A stretch of DNA of 64,000 nt. Source: Sinohyriopsis cumingii. Its lineage: Eukaryota; Mollusca; Bivalvia; Unionida; Unionidae. The notes beneath the pieces are model-generated. The model ran no database searches, had not been told where the DNA came from, and worked only from the letters and a program-made list of their open reading frames with translations. Positions 55,037-64,000 of this stretch are shown piece after piece. The stretch covers positions 90,206,951-90,270,950 of the forward strand of contig CM068825.1 in the NCBI GenBank assembly GCA_028554795.2, in the 5' to 3' direction. Position numbers and translations under genes: made by a program. How positions within the stretch are numbered: position 1 is the first letter of the stretch; each line of letters starts with the position of its first letter.

Positions 55037-57416
55037 TTGACCATGCTGTGTGGAACAAACTAGCGTACTACCAAACCAAAAGCTCGACATCGTATGCGTG
55101 TGTGTCTTTGTCTCTCTCGAAATGCTTTTGTATGGTGTTTTCTCAAAGATGGACTGACCTTAAATTATTATGTTTTTGTTATATATTTGTTGTTCTTGTT
55201 GTCTGATTTTAGAACAACTACGTCAGGCACAGCAGAATACAACAAGGATTGATGTTTTTAAAAATAGTTCTGAGCGCGTGGACACCTTGATTGAGACGTC
55301 TGGTCTGAGATGACTAGACTGAGATAAGAAAAGTAAGGTTAGCTAAACAGCTAGATTTTTCTGTCTCATGGATGAGAAATATAAATCTCAGGCTTGTACT
55401 AGTATATGTCTGTCCCTGTCTCTGTTGTGTTTGGCCCGCTACGGTCATTGTCCCTAGACAGGCTGAGGCCCTATACAATTTTCCTATTGTCCCTAGACAG
55501 GCCCATAAATCTTCAAGGTCCATTGTCCCTTGATGTTCATCAATCTATGTCTTTGTGTTGTATACGTCTATGCCTCTCCTGTATTTGTCTCTCCCTAGAG
55601 TAGCGCGTATTCAGGTCAGCCCCGTGCTACATTGTTACCAATATTCAGTACCGTGACCACACCTCACCTGTTCCATTCCTATCGTCCCTATACAACAACC
55701 CCACTTTCCCTTGTCCGTATACAGTCCCAATATTCCCCATGTTGCACTCCTTGTGTCATTTACATAACCGATAAGGTGATTTCATGTTGTCAGAGATTTT
55801 GCCGTACTTTATTGATAAAACGTCAGACTAGTGCGTTGTTTATCAGCGAGAGGGGATTTTTGTAGGTAATCACAATCATTCAAACGCTTTAAAAAAATAA
55901 ACTAATTGTAACAAGCGTCCAATCAACCAAAGTTTAATCAGGAACGAGGAACTGGTTGAAAGAGGCTGTTGAATAGGGTAGCGCATTTATTGAATTATAT
56001 TTTCCTTAGATCATCTTACTAATTAATTTTAGTGACTTTCATACCCATGTATATGCACAATGTTTCTGTTGCTTAGCCGTTATATATGAAGGTTATTGGA
56101 GAAGAATCTGTTTTCGAGGTAACTCTTTTCGGAAGATGAATTTTATATTTTGCTTTCATCTGTAACAGTAAAACTCAGAAAAGCGAACATCTAAACTGTA
56201 GGGATAATATCCCAAATTTTAAATATTTCATCTCAGGTTAATAAATATGATATTTTTGAGAAGGTCAAAGCATCAGAAATAACAAATTAGCAAATAAAGT
56301 ATACTCCTTTTCATGGTTTTTGCTCATAGCAAGTACAAACAGCTTATTTTATTGCCTGCAAAAAGCAAGAATTCTCAAAAAGTGAGCATTTTTTGTACAG
56401 TGTATATACTGAAAACAAATCCAGTAATGGAAAGTTTTCTGGGTTAAATAATGAAGCAGTCATTAAAGAATATAACCAGACTGTTCTTAAGGCATAATTT
56501 ACAAATGTATGTGGTATATAAAAGGAAATTTTGTGGAAATGTGCCTCGTCCAATCCAGAATTTGCAGCTTTAATTACTCATTATTTACAAAAGTGTGTAT
56601 GTCCAATACAAAAACCATATTTTGTGTAAAGCTTGTTTTTGTTCATGTTTTATTCATGTGAAAGTGAAAAACAAAAGGGATTGGTAACATCAGATTCCTT
56701 ACTTTTCAAAATAAATCTTAAACGACATTGTAGCAAAACAATCCAGGTATTTATTCCTTTTAAATGCCTACCTGTATTAGATTTGTTTAGATTAATTCAT
56801 CTAAAATATTGTTTTTATGATTGAAAGTTTACATAAAATATTTATTTTTCTCTAATATTTATTGAGAAAAGTTAAATACAGTACTGTATATACTTTTTTA
56901 TTTTTTTAATTTATTTATTTATTTTGCAGTTGCTTTATTGCAAAGTTGGATTGTGCTGGCATTTTTTGTCCAAACAATAGTAACTTAGTTTTTAAACATT
57001 GTAAAATAACAACAAGATCACAGACAAATGAAGATGCTTATGCAGGAGGTATGGATGCTACAACAGCCTGAGCTTTGAGTAACCTTAAAAACTTAAGAAG
57101 TTTCTTTTAATTTATTATAGGGGGGTTGGGGGCGTCTTATTGTTCAAACAGAAAACAATCACATCTCATCTGTGAAGATACAAGCATAAATTTGTATTAA
57201 TCTTTTTTACTACTACATTAATTTCATATCCAAAGGTATCAAGCAGGTTTTATACTATTTTGTAGCAGTAATAATGAAAACAAGCTTGAACTGCTGGTTA
57301 CAGGTAACGGTAGCAACGATAGTTATATTCATTGAGTATATAGTTGCTACCAAATGAGTCTGACGTTTCGTCAGTAAAGTACCTTACAATAAATCACCTT
57401 AATACACTTAATACAG

Positions 57417-57417
<1 letters not shown>

Positions 57418-57488
<71 letters not shown>
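57418..57488. repeat. (TA)n microsatellite
   Basis: About 70 bp of TA. Confidence 0.95.
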
Positions 57489-57492
<4 letters not shown>

Positions 57493-58180
57493 CTGATAAC
57501 ATGATTTCATGTTGTCACAGATTTCATTGTACTTTATTGATAAAAGGTCAAACTTTATGGTTGCTACCTCTACCAGGTGCTCAAGTGAGAGTACTGACAC
57601 ACTTTTCCAGTTAAAGATGACATGGTGGGTATGTTATAATACAACCTCATTTCCATGAAATGATGATAAGTACCACAATATTCTTGGCACATTATATATT
57701 TAGATACATAAATAAAACCTCCTACGTGAAAACCTCCATGAACCACACGTTTTGTGGATTTTTCATGAAAATATTCTCTGAGCCATCTCAAATTCTTGCC
57801 AATAACGTATAGTTTAAAAGGAGGCCAAATGGTTTCCTTTGCGCAGGTTATCACCTAAAATGTTCCCGCTATTCATGAAATTATCCAAAGTTAAAACAAC
57901 GGGAGCCCCGTAAAGATGGGTACCCTCTCTGTACAAAAATAATAAGATGGTCGCACTTGGGCTGACTGAAGCACCCTCTATTTAAGTTGTTATTGCTATA
58001 AGCTGAGCACTTCTCTGACTTGGACTTATTATAATAATACAACTTTACATGCCATTGTCTTTTTGACGGTAGATAGAGAAGGTTTGCAAAAACTACTTCT
58101 ACATTACCTGAATTTTGCCAATTTTACTCTTTTTAGGCTTGTTTTTGTCAGTGAAGACATGACAAAACACTAGTCTATGG

Positions 58181-58672
58181 GTCTGGTTTTGTTGGGTGAA
58201 GTCTTAGTAGGCACTGTGGGTCTGGTTTTGTTGTGTGAAAGCTTGGGAGACAATATGGGTCTAATTTTGTTGGGTGGAGTTTTAGTAGACACTGGTCTAG
58301 TTTTGTTGGCTGAAGGCTTGATAGGCATCATCTAGTTTTGTTGGTGAAGGCATGGTAGACACTATGGGTCTAGTTTTGTTGGGTGAAAGCATGGTAGACA
58401 TGAGTTTTGTTTTGTTGAGTAAAGGCTTGGTAGACACTATGGTCTTGTTTTGTTGAGTGAACAGTTGGTTAACACTGGGTCTAGTTTTGCTGGCATTGAA
58501 GGTTTGGTGAACACTATAAGTTTAGCTTGTTAATTAAAGGTTTGGTAGACATTATAGGTCAAGTTTTATTGGGTGAAGGGTTGTTAAACACATTGTCTAC
58601 TTTAGCTGGGTGAATGCTTGATAGACACTAGGCTGTTGGTCTAGTTTAGTTGGGTGAAGGCTGTTTGGGTAA
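58181..58672 (+). repeat. minisatellite, about 39-bp unit, 13 diverged copies
   Basis: Unit begins GTCTAGTTTTGTTGGGTGAA and continues GGCTTGGTAGACACTATGG. Copies vary in length and sequence. Not coding. Confidence 0.9.
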
Positions 58673-60589
58673 ATTTACAAAAAATCAAAAGTGGTTGTAG
58701 TTGATTGAAACAGCTGCATGAGCATTTCATTATGGAGGTGATGTCATGAAACAGTGATGTAGTAAGATAGGCTAAATGACAATTACTGATATGATAGAGC
58801 AATAATACCCATACATGTGACAAAACAGAGATCATCATAGGACATATCGGGAGGTCTGCAAAATTTGGTCAGGAGTTTTGACTTCAAATCAGAGAGGATT
58901 TTTATCAGCCTGATTTAAGGCATGCAGATGGACAAAAATGACACATATTGAACAAAATACCTTTTTCTGTTGTAAAATATGCATATTTTCATCACAATAG
59001 GCTTTTCACAGTAATTTGTTGAGTTTCGTACTGTTCTTATATGCAGCACAACCAGTTTTAGCTTTTCTAAATAGATCAGGATTACATTTGTGGCAGTTAT
59101 CATCATTGTTAATCTCAACACTTAGGAGATGGCATAGTATGACTCGATCATTTTTACTGAAGGGTCAGACAGAATCTTTCTCAGAATAGAAAATGTCCTT
59201 TCAGTGATGGAATTGAAATGTGGCCATTTTACTACTATTGTACTCTACTGAGTCCACCAAGAATATTAAATTGTTTCCTGCAGGGCTCGAAATTAAGATG
59301 TGTTATCACTAACCCACAAGATTAACAGGTAAAACTTGTACTGATCCTGCCTGAATTTCACTGATTCTGCTAAAATCTAAAGGAATCTAGTTCAGTTTTT
59401 TATTGAACATTTATTATTCATATACATCAACTCAAAATGACAACTGTATTTCACAGCATGCATAATAAATGTAGTACCCCCTACATTTTTGTACTTATCT
59501 GAATACTCTTTGCAGAAACTCTACAGCATCACAGCCTGTCCTGTGATATACTTCAACCATTTGTGCTTATTTTCTTTGCCATTCTTTAACTTTCTTTGTT
59601 GCTTATCGATTATTTTTGTGATGACACTCTCTCGTCATCATCTAATTTCTGCTAAAAATTGTCACTGCACATTAATGTTTATCGAAAACAATATACATTG
59701 GTATAATTCTGTTCTTACGATTCTATCATCTTAAACAAAGTACAGGGTAATAGAAAAGAGTGAAAACAAAGTTTTGTAAAATTCAACATATAATTTATTT
59801 TCCTAGGATACAGAGTGAAATTTTGAAAAAAACTTACAGTATACATGAATTAATTTAAAAACATGATCCAGAAAGTTCTATCACCAGTCCTAATGAATAA
59901 AGTTTTAATTAAATTCCACTTGTGTTCAAAAAAAGATCTAGTGCTGACGGCATTACTGTCAATGTAGTCTTGAATGTACTTATGTACCAATAGCCTGAAG
60001 TGTGAAAATATACAAACAATCACAGTAATATAATCCAAGATGTCCATGTCTGAATTCACTATCATTTAAAGTGAATTTTTCTGTCCAAGAATATTATTTA
60101 AGAGCACTTTGTGTTTCCAGTGAATAATTATGTGAATAAAAAATTTCAACCCAAATTAAATACCAGACACAACAATAAGATTGATTCCACCTAAAGATTT
60201 TAAAACAAGAATGAATAACTTTTCAAATAAAAAAGATCGTAATAGAAACTAAGACAAAAAAGAAGAGCCAGGATTTAGGCCTAAAGTTCATTTCTAGCAA
60301 AATCTGTGTTGTAAACAAATCAAAATCTGTTACAACAATTATAATAAGGAATGTGGTAAATATAAGGTACCACAGATTATTTCATGTTAAATACCAACAT
60401 CCTATACTGAGACCCAAATAAATATGTTTACCTCTACTGATATTGATACTTAACTCACACTCGTAGAGAAATATTAACTATGTATTATTGTTTACCAAAC
60501 TAAGTTACTGGTCATGTACAACATGAACTTGATTTTGGGCAAGGTCAAGTCCAAAATACAATTATATATAACATAATCATAGGACTGCT

Positions 60590-60935
60590 TCAGTGGCCTA
60601 GTGGTTACAACATCCACGTCAGATGTGGGAGGTCACAGGTTCGAACCCTAACCAAGTCATACCAAAGACTTATAAAAATGGTATTTACAGCAGCCTCTCA
60701 AAGCACTCAGCATTACGAGGATAGTGTAAGGACTGGTCGACCTAGTGTCAGGATAATGTGACTGGGTGGAACATTATCCCCCGGTACTTGACATCACTTA
60801 TAAACTGCCACAGTGCAGACATTGTAACAATATGACAGAAAACTTGTTAAAGCTATGTTAAACCAAAATCACACACAGATATACACACACAAAGCTATGT
60901 TAAAATCAAAATCACACACACACACACACACACGT
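60590..60935 (+). mobile_element. full-length tRNA-derived SINE, V-SINE-like
   Basis: tRNA-type head with A box TGGCCTAGTGG and B box GGTTCGAACCC, then GAGTCATACCAAAGACTTAT, the V-type core ACTGGTCGACC...GTGTCAGGATAATGTGACT, and a tail of CACACA. Shares body and tail with 1765-2040. From memory it resembles mollusc V-SINEs such as RUDI. Confidence 0.85.
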
Positions 60936-61559
60936 GGAGAAAAACCTAACAAACAATGCAATTAAATATACATAAATAAACACAACACTGTATTATTCAT
61001 TATGCCTATGGATGCAACCTTTTCTGATTGGTCAGGACTAGCCTTTTGTTATTGTGCATGGGGGCAGTACACCAGACTAGTTGCACATGTGCAGAGACTT
61101 TTGACCATAATCACACTAATTTACTGGTTGAGTAGTTAATACATGTCCATTTGTGCTGCAAGCACTTATTGTCCCTCATCAAGTGCAGGATATTCGTATG
61201 TATTCAGATAACACAATAATTGTTCATTCATCCATCCATTAGCACAAATTTGTTACTGCTACTCTTTGTAAACTACATGGAAGATTGCCATGAAACATTA
61301 CACTACACATTCAGCCCATGTTCTTGATGCTCCTAAATGAATGCCACAGTGGCTATACTGAAAATCATTCAAGAATATCAGAAATGGTTTCAGCAATCAG
61401 CTGTTATAAAGAAGGAAAAGTATTAAATTCCTGCAAATACTTTTTCAGCATGGTGAGTGTCAGCCCCTTTGCAAGATTCTTGTTTTTTCGTATTCTCACA
61501 TCTATAGTATGGTATATAATAATCCTTGTATCCATCCATCCTTACATCTGGCACTCATT

Positions 61560-62200
61560 AACACAACTAGTCCTGCTTTTTTTGATAGATTGCCATGAAA
61601 ATTAAGTATTATGGTAATAACCTGAAAATGCAGATATCCAGTCCATATGCTCTTGCAATTTTTTGGAGAGTTATTGCCCATTTCAACTTGTAACTTAATG
61701 CAGTTTATAACACAGTATCATTAGTACAGTTAGTCCCACAGATTTGTATGAATTACCATGAAACTATGTAATGGAAATATTATGATCATTGCCTGAAGAT
61801 GCACATTTATCACCTGAAAATATGCATTTTGACAAATAATTTTGTTCTTGCAGTTTTTATGAGTTATTGCCCTTTTTGACTTGCTGCTGAATGCAGTATA
61901 TGACAGAATCATAGGAAAGCATTTATTCATTTGATGGCCATGCAACTTGGGGATGTTATCATCAAAATCTGAAGGTGTTTATATTGACAAATCACTATAC
62001 TCCTGTGACATTTTATTGAAGTTATTGCCCTCTTCATTTTGAGTCTGAGTTTATGACAGAATCATGTGATTGCAACTAGTCTTACATTTTTCAATGGGTC
62101 AGAGGGAGACTTTTTGCATTTTATAATAATCATTTGAATATGTGTAAACCAACTATGCATTTTGCTGTTGCAATTTTTGTTAAGGTTACTGCCTCTGCAG
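61560..62200. repeat. diverged tandem repeat of about 160-190 bp
   Basis: GTTATTGCCC followed by a T-rich stretch and AATGCAGT...TATGACAGAATCAT recurs near 61671, 61863, 62021 and 62186, each preceded by a CCATGAAA-type block. Non-coding. Repeats with TTATTGCCCTTTT are frequent in bivalve DNA as far as I recall. Confidence 0.65.
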
Positions 62201-63883
62201 TTAATAATTATAATAATAATAATGACTTTATTTAAACAGGGTAACACAATTAGCTAAGAACTAATCTACCTTGAGACCCTCATACAAAGGAATTTATTTA
62301 TTTTAGCTGCATCTCTGAAGCCACTGGTTTATTGGGTTTGGAAGAAGAAAATAGAGTGAGCATTTCTAATCTCAAATGGAATACTACTCCAGAGCAAAGT
62401 TCCAGAGTATTGGAAACTTTTAAAAAATAATTCCTTTCTTGTGTTTCATGTTTAGGCTCAAATAAACAGTAACAAAAGAAAGAGTGAAAACAACAAGCTT
62501 TGAAAAATTAAAGAAATAATTTATTTTCCCTTGAAAAAAACTTTGTAAAATTGAAAAAATTAAGAAATTACAGTTTTAAGAATCAAATCCAAAAATAATC
62601 CAAGAATAATCATGAATTAAATTTTAGAAGTCCTTGTAATGAAATGTTCTAATGAATTCAAGTTCGAGTAATGAGGAAAAAATCCAAAATGGAAGGCGAT
62701 GACGTATACTCTAGTCAGTATATAGCTGATGTGTACAGTCCTTTGTGAACCACAGTAAATAATATTCTGGTGTTTGAATTTTGAATAAAATTTAAATAAA
62801 TATCTTTGTCCAAGAATTCTGTATAAGCACTCAGATGTTTCCAGGAGAAAGAATTATGCTTTAAAATCAAAATAATCTGAATAAAAACTAAATAGAACTC
62901 CAAACTGCCACAGCAGACACTTTCCAGTGTAAAGAAAAAAAGTGCAGCTACCGAGAAATACCTCTATAGACATCGATATAAAACCTGACTACTGTGCGGT
63001 TTCGGAAAACCCAGATTTGTGAAATAGAGGTTGTTTACATATCATGTATACATATTATGACTTTGATAAAAACCAATCATTTTACTCTAGAATAAAAAAA
63101 TAATATAAAAAGTTGTTTACTTGACCCTCATTCAAGGCCAGGAACTAGGTCAGAAATAGAAACAGTGTTTCTATTATTAGGTCTTTATGAAAAGATTCAA
63201 GTCAAACTGAAATTTCTGGAAAATATCAAATTTCTAGTAAACAAAATTACATTACATTGACATGTAATGAAATTAAAAATATTTTAAAAAATTAAAACTT
63301 ACAAACAGACAGTTAAATTAAATTCAATATAAATTAAATCAAATATATGTAACACCTTATTTGGTTTGGGAATTTTATACTGTTTGGTAGACATAGATTG
63401 CATGTGGGGAGTATTGCCAGGTAACCTACACTGGAATAGTGATTGTAAATATTCAGGAGCACAGTTATTGGATATCTCGTACAGTAATTTGGCTTTTCTC
63501 AGAAAACGAATTCAGTCTTTAATAGGTAATATTTTTAACTTGCCAGCTAAATTTTCCTTGCTTTCTTGATTGATACTAGCCCAAATGCTTTGTTTTTGGT
63601 GATGTGCGAAACTGCTTGTTTGTCACTAAGATCCTAATGAATATTGACATGAAAAATCAAACCAGTCTTGATCTGGCTCTAAGATTTAATGGTGCTGCAC
63701 CAGCGATCATGCATAGCAGGTTTTAGCATTAGAGGTTTTTGTCATAACGCCCTCTGCCGATTAAGCATCTTCCTGTTTGTCAGAAAGTCTATCTCCTAAA
63801 CCACAAGTGGGAAATTTCACCAGCCTCACTGGCAGATCAGGGTTTATGTTGTTTGTTTTATTGATTATTCATAATAAACTGTA
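62201..63883. other. host non-coding DNA
   Basis: Nothing supported beyond AT-rich single-copy-looking sequence. Open frames are short and without motifs. Likewise nothing is supported in 49640-51365, 55040-57410 (apart from the repeat at 55635-55745), 57490-58180 or 58675-60585. Confidence 0.5.
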
Positions 63884-63957
63884 CAGATCCAGATCTGCGA
63901 GTGTATTATGTGATGGCAGATCTGGGTCTATGCAGTTTGCAGCTGAGTCTGACTTAG
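63884..63957 (-). repeat. dispersed host repeat, partner of 1012-1100
   Basis: GGCAGATCTGGGTCTATGCA and GTTTGCAGCTGAGTCTGAC are the reverse complement of the sequence near 1030-1065; the copy itself also contains CCAGATCTG on each side as a small palindrome. Confidence 0.6.
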
Positions 63958-64000
63958 AAGCGGGTGTATATGGTAAATTTGAACATTACTGGGAAACTAG

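Noticed and set aside
58181-58672. CRISPR-like array
   Set aside because: Units are contiguous without spacers and diverge along the array; eukaryotic minisatellite.
60590-60662. A genuine tRNA gene at the SINE head
   Set aside because: It continues into a SINE body shared with another copy in the window, so it is a retroposon head.

Overview
The window looks like a eukaryotic, probably molluscan (perhaps bivalve), chromosome: AT-rich, with long (TA)n and (CA)n arrays, tRNA-headed SINEs whose body resembles the V-SINE core common in molluscs, a mariner fossil and no clear host gene. The coding interest lies in at least three relatives of one large virus-like DNA transposon of the Maverick/Polinton/adintovirus type (integrase, packaging ATPase, adenovirus-type protease, hexon-like capsid protein, terminal inverted repeats). 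| Layout: host DNA 1-2895; an old, rearranged element at about 2896-11525 that resumes at 28445-28800; a young, nearly complete element at 11526-28444 nested in the packaging-ATPase gene of the old one; host DNA 28800-35235; a third, decayed element at about 35236-47440 with a fragment at 49017-49215; then host repeats to the end. | The young element is bounded by inverted repeats of 244 and 245 bp that differ by one base and is flanked by a GGAGT duplication of the target. Its left part holds ATPase (-), a zinc-ribbon/phospholipase A2 protein (+), integrase (+), a giant DNA-polymerase/helicase gene (-) followed in frame by an HNH domain, a small Cys-rich protein (+), an HNH homing-type nuclease (+) and a 131-residue protein (+). 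A tandem-repeat zone at 19.8-20.9 kb separates these from a tightly packed minus-strand virion block: coiled-coil protein, minor capsid protein, major capsid candidate, pX-like basic hydrophobic protein, protease, phage-like fibre, two-TM protein, penton-like protein and an 88-residue protein. | How it would work: integrase inserts the linear DNA through its inverted repeats, the polymerase-helicase copies it, the ATPase packages it, the protease matures a shell built from the capsid proteins, and the PLA2 could breach a membrane on entry. These roles are inferred from families, not shown here. | The most unusual points are the polymerase-SF1 helicase-HNH fusion without a recognisable exonuclease, start codons of divergent genes only 16 bp apart, inverted repeats that carry matching 17-bp ends inside themselves, and five gene breaks that each sit in a homopolymer run, which suggests assembly errors or very recent slippage in an otherwise intact element. 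Gene names and folds are judged by eye from motifs; no search was run.
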